Assembly (NCBI GenBank): GCA_002293615.1
Contig: DBDN01000084.1
Span: forward strand, 449-16,837
Reading direction: 5' to 3'
Length of the DNA: 16,389 nt
Source of the DNA: Betaproteobacteria bacterium UBA931
GTDB lineage: Bacteria; Pseudomonadota; Gammaproteobacteria; Burkholderiales; Casimicrobiaceae
Within the stretch, counting starts at the first letter, position 1; each line of letters begins with the position of its first letter. The notes beneath the pieces are model-generated. The model searched no databases. It was not told the origin of the DNA and saw nothing but the letters and a program-made list of their open reading frames with translations. Below, in pieces: positions 1-9,948 of this stretch. A program made the position numbers and the translations under genes.

Positions 1-920
<920 letters not shown>

Positions 921-959
921 TTAAACTCCTGCTTTCGCTTGAATTCTGGTTGCCTTTTA

Positions 960-975
960 AACACGTAACCGTGTT
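960..975. repeat. Small hairpin in the atpG-atpD spacer
   Basis: A perfect inverted repeat AACACG-taac-CGTGTT (6-bp stem, 4-base loop) lies in the 69-bp gap between atpG and atpD. On the minus (coding) strand it is followed by TTTAAAAGG, which is too weak a U-tract to be a convincing terminator. Inference: it may be an mRNA stability or processing element that adjusts beta-subunit output, or it may be chance. Confidence 0.4.
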
Positions 976-986
976 ATCCACATTCT

Positions 987-1877
987 TTATACAGCCGCCG
1001 CCCCACCGACAATTTCCGTAAGCTCCTGTGTAATCGCCGCTTGCCGGGTTTTGTTGTACACCAATTGCAATTCACTGATAATTTTACTGGCGTTGTCCGA
1101 CGCCGCCTTCATCGCTACCATGCGCGCCGACTGTTCCGACGCCATGTTTTCCGCCAGCTCCTGATAAATTTCCGCTTCAACATAACGACGCATCACGCCG
1201 TCCAGCAGCATCTTGGCATCCGGCTCATAAATATAGTCCCACAAGCCTTGTTGCGCTTCCGCCTTTTTTACCTCTCCCGCAGGCGTACGAAACTCCGCCG
1301 GAATCGGCAACAACAAATTGCAGCGCGCCAACTGCCTCATCGTATTCACAAACCCGGTGGAAAACACATAGATTTCATCGATCGTGCCTTCGATATAGCC
1401 GTCGAACAATGGTTTCAACGGGCCAACCAAGCGATCCATGCGCGGCACATCGCCAAGATACGTCGCTGATGAAATCACGTTTGCGCCCATGCGACAGAGA
1501 AAACCGAAGCCTTTATTGCCCAGCGCCACGTATCCCACTTCTTTGCCTTCGGCAATCCACGCTTTATGCTGATTTAACACAATACGTTGAATATTGGTGT
1601 TCAATCCGCCGCACAAGCCTTTATCCGTGGTAATGACAATCGCCGCGACCTTTTTAACCCGTTCACGCCTGACCAAAAACGGATGTTTATATTCCGTATT
1701 CGCCTGCGCCACATGTGATGCAATGTAAAACATCCGTTCGAGATACGGGCGTGAGGCGCGCATGCGATCTTGCGCCTTTTTCATTTTCGACGCCGCCACC
1801 ATTTCCATGGCCTTAGTGATCTTGCGCGTGTTTTGTACGCTCTTGATCTTGTTGCGAATCTCTTTTGATCCCGCCAT
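987..1877 (-). CDS. atpG: F1 ATP synthase subunit gamma
   Basis: Central rotor shaft of F1, linking the c-ring to the catalytic alpha3beta3 head. It has 296 residues, a few more than E. coli's 287, with the extra length in the middle of the chain. The N-terminal coiled-coil helix shows the family pattern ([20 protein letters not shown], residues 5-24). The C-terminal helix carries [20 protein letters not shown] and [17 protein letters not shown], both typical of gamma. The start at 1875-1877 has only a weak GGGA Shine-Dalgarno, consistent with translational coupling to atpA 36 bp upstream. Nothing is truncated. Confidence 0.98.
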   Translation of the reverse strand: MAGSKEIRNKIKSVQNTRKITKAMEMVAASKMKKAQDRMRASRPYLERMFYIASHVAQANTEYKHPFLVRRERVKKVAAIVITTDKGLCGGLNTNIQRIVLNQHKAWIAEGKEVGYVALGNKGFGFLCRMGANVISSATYLGDVPRMDRLVGPLKPLFDGYIEGTIDEIYVFSTGFVNTMRQLARCNLLLPIPAEFRTPAGEVKKAEAQQGLWDYIYEPDAKMLLDGVMRRYVEAEIYQELAENMASEQSARMVAMKAASDNASKIISELQLVYNKTRQAAITQELTEIVGGAAAV

Positions 1878-1913
1878 CGCTTTTTATCCCGCTTAAGTCG
1901 TTACTGTGGCCAA

Positions 1914-3455
1914 TCAATACGTGCCGGTTTTCTTAAAATCTTCGATCGCCGCCGCCAGCGTCTTATCGTCGTCATCCGAAAGATTTTTCGTGTCTTCGAT
2001 ACGCGCCATCAATTCGGCGTATTTGCTCTTCATGAACTGGCGCAGCGACAATTCGAACGCCAGCGCTCTTTCCACCGGCACATCGTCAAAATAACCGCGA
2101 TCCACGCCGTACAGCGTTAATGCCATTTCATTTACTTGCAGCGGCTCGTATTGCGGCTGTTTCATCAATTCGGTCACCATTTGCCCGCGATCCAGCTGTT
2201 TGCGCGTCGCCTCGTCAAGATCGGAAGCAAACTGAGCAAACGCTGCCAGCTCGCGATATTGCGCCAAAGCAAGGCGAATACCACCGCCCAGCTTTTTGAT
2301 TACTTTGGTCTGCGCCGCGCCACCGACACGAGATACCGAAATACCGGCGTTGATTGCCGGGCGGATACCCGCGTTGAACAAATCGGTTTCAAGAAAGATC
2401 TGGCCATCGGTAATCGAAATAACGTTGGTCGGCACGAACGCGGTAACGTCGCCGGCTTGCGTTTCAATAATCGGCAACGCCGTCAACGAACCGGTCTTGC
2501 CTTTTATTTCACCGTTAGTGAATTTCTCCACATATTCGGCGTTTACCCGCGCCGCCCGCTCCAACAAGCGAGAATGCAAATAAAAAACATCGCCCGGATA
2601 TGCTTCGCGCCCCGGCGGACGACGCAGCAACAATGATACTTGACGGTACGCCCAGGCCTGTTTGGTCAAATCATCATAGATGATCAAAGCATCCTGCCCA
2701 CGATCACGGAAGTATTCGCCCATCGTGCAGCCGGAATACGGTGCAATGTATTGCATGGCTGCCGATTCGGAAGCCGTCGCGGCCACCACAATGGTGTAAT
2801 CCATTGCGCCATGTTCTTCAAGCTTACGGATCACGCTTTTAATCGACGATGCTTTCTGGCCGATAGCGACATACACGCAAATCAGGTCTTTGCCTTTCTG
2901 ATTAATAATCGTGTCAATCGCAACCGCCGTTTTCCCCGTTTGGCGGTCGCCGATGATCAGTTCGCGCTGACCGCGACCAATCGGCACCATCGAGTCAATT
3001 GATTTCAAACCTGTTTGCACCGGCTGCGACACCGATTGCCGCGCAATCACGCCCGGCGCCACTTTTTCGATCACGTCGGTCATTTTGGCGTTGATCGGAC
3101 CTTTGCCGTCGATCGGCTGTCCCAGTGAGTTGACCACCCGTCCGATCAACTCCGGACCGACCGGCACTTCAAGAATACGCCCGGTACATTTAACCGTATC
3201 ACCTTCGGTAATGTGTTTGTATTCACCAAGCACCACCGCACCCACCGAATCGCGCTCCAAATTAAGCGCCAAGCCGTAAGCATTGCCAGGAAACTCTAGC
3301 ATCTCGCCCTGCATCGCGTCGGAAAGTCCGTGAATACGGCAAATACCGTCCGTCACGGAAACGACGGTTCCCTGCGTTTTTACTTCGACACGGCTGTCGA
3401 GATTCTGAATCTTGTTTTTAATCAGTTCACTGATTTCGGAAGGGTTCAATTGCAT
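1914..3455 (-). CDS. atpA: F1 ATP synthase subunit alpha
   Basis: Non-catalytic nucleotide-binding subunit of the F1 hexamer. It has 513 residues, the same length as in E. coli. The P-loop GDRQTGKT is at residues 169-176 and the alpha/beta family signature [10 protein letters not shown] at 366-375. The N-terminus [16 protein letters not shown] is the usual delta-contacting helix. The ATG at 3453-3455 follows a good AGGAAA Shine-Dalgarno. It lies after atpH with a 93-bp gap, the longest gap inside the operon apart from the region ahead of atpI, and before atpG. Confidence 0.99.
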   Translation of the reverse strand: MQLNPSEISELIKNKIQNLDSRVEVKTQGTVVSVTDGICRIHGLSDAMQGEMLEFPGNAYGLALNLERDSVGAVVLGEYKHITEGDTVKCTGRILEVPVGPELIGRVVNSLGQPIDGKGPINAKMTDVIEKVAPGVIARQSVSQPVQTGLKSIDSMVPIGRGQRELIIGDRQTGKTAVAIDTIINQKGKDLICVYVAIGQKASSIKSVIRKLEEHGAMDYTIVVAATASESAAMQYIAPYSGCTMGEYFRDRGQDALIIYDDLTKQAWAYRQVSLLLRRPPGREAYPGDVFYLHSRLLERAARVNAEYVEKFTNGEIKGKTGSLTALPIIETQAGDVTAFVPTNVISITDGQIFLETDLFNAGIRPAINAGISVSRVGGAAQTKVIKKLGGGIRLALAQYRELAAFAQFASDLDEATRKQLDRGQMVTELMKQPQYEPLQVNEMALTLYGVDRGYFDDVPVERALAFELSLRQFMKSKYAELMARIEDTKNLSDDDDKTLAAAIEDFKKTGTY

Positions 3456-3548
3456 GGTTTCCTCTGTCTTCTTACAACGCGCCCGGCAAAGCCCGGCACA
3501 TGAGTCATCATCAATATAAAATCCAAAAAACTTCTTTCAAGCGTGCTT
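3456..3548 (-). other. atpH-atpA spacer with direct repeat
   Basis: This 93-bp untranslated gap inside the operon contains a tandem copy of GCCCGGC at 3481-3487 and 3491-3497, separated by AAA. It is not a hairpin and no coding potential is seen. The atpA Shine-Dalgarno lies at its 3' side on the minus strand. A role in transcript processing is possible but not shown. Confidence 0.4.
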
Positions 3549-4085
3549 TTATGCGTACAGCGCACGCGCCATTTCCGCCAAACGTTCTTTCACGGAAGCG
3601 TCAATCACCCGATCACCGACGCGAATGCGCGTGCCGCCGATCAGTTCCGGCTTCACACGAACTTCGGCTTCAACATTTTTTCCGGTCTTTTTGCTTAACA
3701 AGGCTTTTAAAGCCGCAATTTGGGCTTCGTCGATCGGCAGCGCGGTCTCAATGACCGCCTGTACCGTATTTTCCGCGTTATCTTTCAGGCGATCGAAAAG
3801 CGTTTCGATTTCCGGCAACAGCCCCAGACGTTTACTTTGAATCAGTACTTCAATTAAACGTTTCCCCTCTTCACCCAAGCGCTCGCCGCCAATTGCCATA
3901 AATGCCGCTATCTTTTCACTTGCGTCCACGCGCGGGTTATCGAGAAAAGCGCGCATCTGCGCATTCTCGCTGACCATTCGCATCAGCACCAAGCGCTCCG
4001 CCCATTGCTTAAGCGCCTTTTCTTCCTGCGCCAACGCAAACACAGCTTCGGCGTAAGGGCGGGCTACGGTTAATCGCTCTGCCAT
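3549..4085 (-). CDS. atpH: F1 ATP synthase subunit delta
   Basis: Part of the peripheral stator stalk (OSCP equivalent), tying the b-dimer to the top of F1. It has 178 residues (E. coli 177). The N-terminus (AERLTVARPYAEAVFALAQE) matches the family's helical domain. The C-terminal region carries the conserved IGGTRIRVGDRVIDASVKERL pattern found at the end of delta subunits. The start codon is 10 bp after the atpF stop. Its GAGG Shine-Dalgarno overlaps that stop codon (CTTTGAGGCGG), so translation is probably coupled. Confidence 0.98.
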   Translation of the reverse strand: MAERLTVARPYAEAVFALAQEEKALKQWAERLVLMRMVSENAQMRAFLDNPRVDASEKIAAFMAIGGERLGEEGKRLIEVLIQSKRLGLLPEIETLFDRLKDNAENTVQAVIETALPIDEAQIAALKALLSKKTGKNVEAEVRVKPELIGGTRIRVGDRVIDASVKERLAEMARALYA

Positions 4086-4095
4086 TGTTGCCGCC

Positions 4096-4566
4096 TCAAA
4101 GCTGTTGCTTTAACGCATCCAACAAATCGGCGTGCGTTTTGGCATCGACTTCGCGTCGCAAAATCTTGGACGCCCCCGCTACCGCCAGATCGGCCACCTG
4201 ATCGCGCAACGTTTCTCGCGCTCTCGACATTTCTTGTGCCGCTTCGGTACGAGCCGCCATCATGATGCGCTCGGCTTCTTCGCGCGCACTGGCTTTGGCC
4301 TGGTCCAGCGTTTCGATCTTCAGCTTCTCACCCTGCGCAATAATCTCGGCTGCCTTTTCCTTGGCTTCGCGCAGCACTTCAGCAGAACGCTTGGCGGCCA
4401 GCTCCAGATCGTGCTTGCCGCGTTCTGCGGCAGCCAAACCGTCGGCGATCTGCTTTTTGCGCGCATCCAGCGCGCCGACAATCGGCGGCCAGATAAACCT
4501 CATGCAGAACCAGACGAACAAGACGAACATAATCGTCTGGCCGAGTAGGGTCGCATTGATATTCAT
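4096..4566 (-). CDS. atpF: Fo ATP synthase subunit b
   Basis: Membrane-anchored stator stalk subunit, acting as a dimer. It has 156 residues, identical in length to E. coli b. One N-terminal membrane span (about residues 5-25, rich in F, V, L and W and ending in [12 protein letters not shown]) is followed by a long charged Ala/Glu/Lys-rich helix expected to form the right-handed coiled coil. The ATG at 4564-4566 has an AAGGTT Shine-Dalgarno about 7 nt upstream. It lies between atpE (46-bp gap) and atpH (10-bp gap). Confidence 0.98.
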   Translation of the reverse strand: MNINATLLGQTIMFVLFVWFCMRFIWPPIVGALDARKKQIADGLAAAERGKHDLELAAKRSAEVLREAKEKAAEIIAQGEKLKIETLDQAKASAREEAERIMMAARTEAAQEMSRARETLRDQVADLAVAGASKILRREVDAKTHADLLDALKQQL

Positions 4567-4612
4567 GCAATAACCTTTTTAGCTCGTTGAAAACGACGAC
4601 ACGCCGAGATGG

Positions 4613-4864
<252 letters not shown>

Positions 4865-4889
4865 TTAAAAATCTGAAAAATATTCGGGG

Positions 4890-6139
<1,250 letters not shown>

Positions 6140-6279
6140 GCTCTTAGCTTCCTTTTCATCGCTGCCAGTTTTGCATTTTTTCTGTACGCTGCCGCCCAAA
6201 AATAAAAGCAAACGCAAGCACAAAAAATGCCTAGAAAGAGACAACGACTTCAAGCCCTTTAAAAAACCAACACTAAAAC

Positions 6280-6296
6280 AAGAGCAACGCGCTCTT
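6280..6296 (-). promoter_or_regulatory. Hairpin in the atp leader, attenuator-like
   Basis: Perfect inverted repeat AAGAGC-aacgc-GCTCTT. Read on the minus strand it is followed by GTTTTAGTG, a short U-rich stretch, about 140 nt before the atpI start. This resembles a weak terminator or attenuator. A second hairpin (6305-6324) lies immediately upstream of it. No function is proven. Confidence 0.3.
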
Positions 6297-6304
6297 ATCA
6301 CAAT

Positions 6305-6324
6305 GCCTGCCGTCGCCGACAGGC
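6305..6324. repeat. GC-rich hairpin with one mismatch
   Basis: GCCTG and CAGGC arms continue inward past one C/A mismatch into CG/CG around a TCGC loop. No T-run follows on either strand, so it is not a terminator. It sits directly beside the 6280-6296 hairpin, giving two adjacent stem-loops in the presumed atp leader. Confidence 0.35.
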
Positions 6325-6475
6325 GGCTTAAAATAGTGGTCGGATTGTAATGACTTTTACCCCCCTACGCAATAACAAACAGCATGAAATTCGGGAATTC
6401 TTGCCCTCTTCTTGCTCTGCCTTATCCTTGCTTTTATTGCGGTTTTGGCAGCAGAAAGTGCCGCCAAGATGCCTG

Positions 6476-6506
6476 CGATACTGTCGGCATGACTACCCAA
6501 GTATCG
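6476..6506 (+). terminator. Possible plus-strand terminator-like hairpin
   Basis: Arms CGATACT (6476-6482) and AGTATCG (6500-6506) pair perfectly, and a GTC/GAC pair extends the stem inside. On the plus strand a T-rich tail follows (TTATTTTGTTTTTTT, 6507-6521). The loop is long (17 nt with the inner pairs counted as loop) and no confident plus-strand gene precedes it, so the meaning is uncertain. Confidence 0.3.
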
Positions 6507-6620
6507 TTATTTTGTTTTTTTGACCAACCGGCAATAATTGATTTTGTGGGTAAATACTTTTAGCGGTTTTATCGCGGCACCTGCGGATAAACCCACTCTC
6601 TTGTACGAGAGCCGATATTT

Positions 6621-6659
6621 TTCTGGCTTACATATTCTGAATCGACATGTAAGCCAGAA
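6621..6659. repeat. Perfect 13-bp inverted repeat downstream of the lipoprotein gene
   Basis: TTCTGGCTTACAT (6621-6633) and ATGTAAGCCAGAA (6647-6659) are exact reverse complements around a 13-base spacer. The repeat lies 35 bp after the lipoprotein stop codon. No U-tract follows on either strand (the minus strand continues AAATATCGGC). It could be a 3' stem-loop that ends or stabilises the lipoprotein mRNA, or a mobile or regulatory repeat. A smaller 5-bp hairpin (6596-6611) follows it. Confidence 0.7.
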
Positions 6660-6693
6660 TTACTGCGCTATTTTTATCAAGAATAAAAAGTGA

Positions 6694-7521
6694 TTAATCT
6701 TTTTGTACCTGCAAACCGCCTTTTCCTGTACCCAAGCCGCCTTCGACCGTTTGCATTTTGTAGTTTTTCGCAGCACGAACGATATTATTAAAAGAATCCG
6801 TAAATGCGGCGACGATCACTTTGCCTTCTGCCGTATTGGAGTAACCACCCAAAGCGCCGCCCGCCGAACCGCCGAATAAAGCGCCGATGGCGCCGAAGTC
6901 GGTATTGCGCGCACTACCTTCCGCCGCCGCCAACTGAACCCCTGAACGGTTGTCAATCAAGGTTAACAGCGTACTGGCTTCTTTAACTTTGGCGCTCCCC
7001 GCCAACCCGGCAAGCACGCCGCCCCAACCGCCAAGGCGAGCGCCAATACCTGCGGCAGCGCCACCCGCGTTTTCATTGCTGAAGGTAATCGACGGGCTCA
7101 ATGTGTAATCCGCCGCGACCATCTGGCCTTTACCGAAATTCGATTGCTGACGCAATTCACCGGATTGCGCCAGTGCCCGCTCCTGCATCATGTTGTCCAT
7201 AGCGCGGCCTCGCTCGACAACCACAAAGCAATTCGATTGCTGCGCTAAAAGTTTGAGTACCGGCGCGGTTGAGCCCAGTTTGTACTCACTTGATAAACGA
7301 TGATACCAGGAAGCATTTACGTCTTCGGCGATGGTCATCGTGCCTAACGTTTTATCGCATTTTTCCAATGCCTCATTTTCTCCCTGCGCATTCGCGCCGC
7401 CCGCAGAGCCGGTAGCTGTCGTTTTAGCGCGCTGCGATCCCATATCCATGGTTGAACACCCCGCCGCCAACAATACTGCAACAAAAAGCGCCAGCGTTTT
7501 AAATAATCGAATTTTAATCAA
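6694..7521 (-). CDS. CsgG/HfaB-family outer-membrane lipoprotein
   Basis: This 275-residue predicted lipoprotein has a Lys/Arg N-terminus, a hydrophobic stretch and a lipobox-like LLAAGC with Cys22. Ser at +2 fits outer-membrane sorting. The core (FVVVERGRAMDNMMQERALA, then GQMVAADYTLSPSITFS, then STLLTLIDNRSGVQLAAAEGS) follows the pattern of the CsgG superfamily, whose best-known member is the curli secretion pore. A Gly/Ala-rich insert (about 151-177) and a second Gly-rich segment (about 208-228) could form membrane-facing hairpins. The start is TTG (7519-7521), fixed by a strong AAGGAG Shine-Dalgarno 6 nt upstream and by the signal peptide. No csgA/B/E/F-like genes are nearby, so curli export is not implied. 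The exact role is unknown. Confidence 0.8.
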   Translation of the reverse strand: MIKIRLFKTLALFVAVLLAAGCSTMDMGSQRAKTTATGSAGGANAQGENEALEKCDKTLGTMTIAEDVNASWYHRLSSEYKLGSTAPVLKLLAQQSNCFVVVERGRAMDNMMQERALAQSGELRQQSNFGKGQMVAADYTLSPSITFSNENAGGAAAGIGARLGGWGGVLAGLAGSAKVKEASTLLTLIDNRSGVQLAAAEGSARNTDFGAIGALFGGSAGGALGGYSNTAEGKVIVAAFTDSFNNIVRAAKNYKMQTVEGGLGTGKGGLQVQKD

Positions 7522-7593
7522 AATTATCTCCTTAAAAGAACAATAAAAGGTTTATAGCAGCATATCAATAGTATGCGATCAACTATTCCGTCT

Positions 7594-7621
7594 ATATTAA
7601 GAAAATACTCGGGAAAGTCAA
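7594..7621 (-). promoter_or_regulatory. Putative sigma70 promoter for the lipoprotein gene
   Basis: On the minus strand, TTGACT (7616-7621) is followed 16 bp later by TAATAT (7594-7599), about 73 bp before the TTG start, in an AT-rich gap. An imperfect dyad GCATAtcaatagTATGC (7559-7575) lies downstream of the -10 and could be an operator. Only similarity to consensus supports this. Confidence 0.4.
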
Positions 7622-7636
7622 TAAATATTTACATGA

Positions 7637-8776
7637 TTATATTGAAGACAAAACCAGTACTTTGAAAATATCGCCCATGGCCTCGGGCGTAATCAGGGTA
7701 TGCACCGCTTTTGTTACAGAAAGACACCCTTGTTGCCTGTGCTCTTCGTGACACAGTGCATCGAGAATACCGTGACTCAACAACCAATCGCGTTGAGTCT
7801 GGAAAGATGCCAAGGACATTCTTCCGCGCTGTGCCGCTTCTAACATCGCCACAAAATCGATATGCGCAGTAATGTCCGCCAGCCCTGGATAAACAAAGAA
7901 GTCGTCAAGCAAATGGTGCCGATAATAAGCGCGCAACGTACCGTGCGCATAGCGTTCCGGCAACGTTTGATTGCGCTCAAAGCCATAGTCGCAAATAAAA
8001 AGCGTATTGCCGCCGCCTTTTTGAGAAAGAGCGCGCGACAAGGTTTCCACCAGAGTTTCCGCGTCGAGATTAATCTCCGCCTGGTAGTCGCCATATTCGG
8101 GAAAACGCGATCTGGCAACAGCACACAATTTTTCGTCCGATAGCGGCTTTGCCATATAAACCAGCCGTCGCGTACCATCGTCCCGCATAACACCTTGTTC
8201 GAACCATTGTCCGTCCCGGCGAAAGACGACATGCGGCGGCAATGCGTCAAGCACTTCATTCATAAAGACGACGCCATCGATCACTTCCGGCAAATGGTCA
8301 AGCCAAACGATTCGGTCAAAAAATTGCGGCACGCGCTGATGCAACAACTGCCGTTGACGCGCGCGCAAATCGGCACTACGTTCAAGAATAGCGTACGATG
8401 AGAATGCAATATTGTTTTGGGCAAACGCCGTCAAAAGCTCCGCCGCAAAGGCTCCGCTGCCCGCGCCCAGCTCGAGAATGTTCGCTTGTGACGCTTTGGC
8501 CAAAGCCTCTGCAATTGGTTTACTCCATATACGCGCAAATAACGGTGTTAATTCCGGCGCGGTTACAAAATCGCTGCCGTCAACCGAACCGCTCATTTTT
8601 TTCGCCCCGCTGGTGTAATAACCCAAGCCCGGCGCATAAAGCACCGCATCGATATAATCGTGCAACGAAATCCAATTTTGTTTCGCGGCCAGCAGCCCTT
8701 CAACATAAGCGCACACCTGCCGCGAATGCATGAGCGCCTCCGGTGAGGGTTCCGGCAATGATGGATGCGGTTTCAT
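7637..8776 (-). CDS. MidA/NDUFAF7-family class I SAM-dependent methyltransferase
   Basis: 379 residues. The SAM-binding motif I is ILELGAGSGAF (100-110), and the family-specific blocks are GSDFVTAPELTPLFA (67-81), NEVLDALPPHVV (173-184), ICDYGF, and GTLRAYYRHH followed by YPGLADITAHIDF. These are hallmarks of the DUF185 family. The mitochondrial member NDUFAF7 methylates an arginine of a complex I subunit during assembly. A similar respiratory-assembly role in this bacterium is inference. Its ATG overlaps the hemW stop by 4 bases (ATGA, 8773-8776), so it is the last gene of the rph-rdgB-hemW operon. No terminator hairpin is evident after its stop. Confidence 0.9.
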   Translation of the reverse strand: MKPHPSLPEPSPEALMHSRQVCAYVEGLLAAKQNWISLHDYIDAVLYAPGLGYYTSGAKKMSGSVDGSDFVTAPELTPLFARIWSKPIAEALAKASQANILELGAGSGAFAAELLTAFAQNNIAFSSYAILERSADLRARQRQLLHQRVPQFFDRIVWLDHLPEVIDGVVFMNEVLDALPPHVVFRRDGQWFEQGVMRDDGTRRLVYMAKPLSDEKLCAVARSRFPEYGDYQAEINLDAETLVETLSRALSQKGGGNTLFICDYGFERNQTLPERYAHGTLRAYYRHHLLDDFFVYPGLADITAHIDFVAMLEAAQRGRMSLASFQTQRDWLLSHGILDALCHEEHRQQGCLSVTKAVHTLITPEAMGDIFKVLVLSSI

Positions 8777-9945
8777 GATTCGTCGAGAAAATAATGCAGC
8801 GTTTCGTTGAGAAAGCGATAACCTTTTTCTGTCGCAACGATCTGTGCCGTATCATCGCGTATTAATCCTCGTTTCCTCGCTAGCGCTAACGGTTTGGCGA
8901 TAATATCAAGAGGCAATCCAGTACGCGCCGTAAACAAACTCGCGGGAACGCCATCGCATAAACGCAGCGCGTTGAGCATAAACTCAAACCCGATTTCATC
9001 GCGCTTGACTTGCCGTGTTTCCGACAACAAAAAAGCCCCACTCACCGACGCTTTCATATACTGTTGGGGATGCGGGTAGCGGATCATGCGCTCAATCCGG
9101 TCTGCCCATGAAATTTTACCGTGCGCGCCGGCGCCAATGGCCAGATAATCGCCGAACTGCCAGTAGTTGAGATTATGCAGACACATTTTTCCCGGCTGAG
9201 CGTAAGCAGAAATTTCGTAACGCTGATAACCTGCTTTCGCCAACTGCGCCACAATCTCGTCTTGCATTTCGGATGCCGTGTCCTCATCCGGCAAACCGGA
9301 TGGCAGCGTATGTGCAAAAGCCGTGTTTGGCTCCAGTGTTAACTGATACCAGGAAAGATGCGCCGTATGAAAAGCAAGCGCTTCATCAAGGTCGCCTTTC
9401 AGCATCGCCTGATCTTGCCCAGGCAACGCAAACATAAAGTCAAGATTTACGTTATCAAAACTTTTTTGCGCGGCGCAAATTGCAGTGCGCGCTTCTTCGG
9501 CGCAATGAATACGCCCCAACGCCGCGAGCGCCTCATTATTGAAGCTTTGAATACCCAGCGACAAACGGTTCACACCGGCGTCGCGATATCCGGAAAAATG
9601 CCCGTGCTCCACTGCGCCTGGATTGGCTTCCAGCGTAATTTCGATACCGTCGGTCAACGAGAAATATCGCGCTACTGCCTCAAGCAATTGACCGATACTT
9701 GACGGCGCGAATAAGCTTGGCGTTCCGCCACCGATAAAAACGCTGTACAAAGGCCGACCTTGAGCCATCGTCGCGCTATGATCAAGATCGCGCAGCAATG
9801 CGGCAAGATACGTCTCTTCGGGCAACGTTTTCTCATGCAACGGATGTGAATTGAAATCGCAGTACGGACATTTGCGCACGCACCACGGCATATGAATATA
9901 AAGCGATAGTGGCGGAGATGTTGGCGGAGACGGAAACGCAACCAT
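8773..9945 (-). CDS. hemW: Radical SAM haem chaperone HemW
   Basis: 390 residues. The radical-SAM 4Fe-4S motif is CVRKCPYC (Cys22, Cys26, Cys29), followed by Asp-Phe. The fourth cysteine (CxC) of true coproporphyrinogen dehydrogenase HemN is therefore absent, as in HemW. Other family blocks are FIGGGTPSLF, EITLEANPG, NRLSLGIQSFN and HNLNYWQFGDYLAIGAGAHG. HemW binds haem and is thought to deliver it to respiratory enzymes. Many database entries still call it coproporphyrinogen III oxidase. The start lies 3 bp after the rdgB stop with no clear Shine-Dalgarno, suggesting coupled translation. Confidence 0.95.
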   Translation of the reverse strand: MVAFPSPPTSPPLSLYIHMPWCVRKCPYCDFNSHPLHEKTLPEETYLAALLRDLDHSATMAQGRPLYSVFIGGGTPSLFAPSSIGQLLEAVARYFSLTDGIEITLEANPGAVEHGHFSGYRDAGVNRLSLGIQSFNNEALAALGRIHCAEEARTAICAAQKSFDNVNLDFMFALPGQDQAMLKGDLDEALAFHTAHLSWYQLTLEPNTAFAHTLPSGLPDEDTASEMQDEIVAQLAKAGYQRYEISAYAQPGKMCLHNLNYWQFGDYLAIGAGAHGKISWADRIERMIRYPHPQQYMKASVSGAFLLSETRQVKRDEIGFEFMLNALRLCDGVPASLFTARTGLPLDIIAKPLALARKRGLIRDDTAQIVATEKGYRFLNETLHYFLDES

Positions 9946-9948
9946 GCA

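Larger units (their letters stand above)
6140..6693. other. Non-coding region upstream of the atp operon, rich in inverted repeats
   Basis: These 554 bp lie between atpI and the lipoprotein gene, both on the minus strand. No gene was recognised. The stretch should hold the atp promoter and 5' leader (minus strand, right to left), but no clean -35/-10 pair stands out. It carries hairpins at 6280-6296, 6305-6324, 6476-6506, 6596-6611 and 6621-6659, plus competing pairings between 6546 and 6596 (GTGGGT with ACCCAC; GGTTTTATC with GATAAACC). Short plus-strand frames (6350-6523, 57 aa; 6412-6492, hydrophobic) exist but have no clear ribosome site. Confidence 0.6.

Noticed and set aside
1041..1469. 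142-codon plus-strand open frame
   Set aside because: It lies antisense to atpG, whose protein is fully conserved. The predicted product is Arg/His-rich and resembles no known protein.
2136..2636. 166-codon plus-strand open frame
   Set aside because: It lies antisense to the conserved core of atpA. The composition is that of a shadow frame and no ribosome site is visible.
6140..6301. N-terminal extension of AtpI to an ATG at 6299-6301
   Set aside because: The extra 54 residues are Cys/Leu/Lys-rich and unlike AtpI. They lack a Shine-Dalgarno and cross a hairpin, while the ATG at 6137-6139 has AAGGAAG upstream.
6305..6324. GC-rich hairpin as a terminator or a Neisseria-type uptake sequence
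   Set aside because: No T-run follows on either strand. The sequence resembles, but does not match, the GCCGTCTGAA uptake core, and only one copy was noticed.
8773..9945. Oxygen-independent coproporphyrinogen III dehydrogenase (HemN)
   Set aside because: The motif CVRKCPYCDF lacks the fourth cysteine of true HemN, so HemW is the better call.
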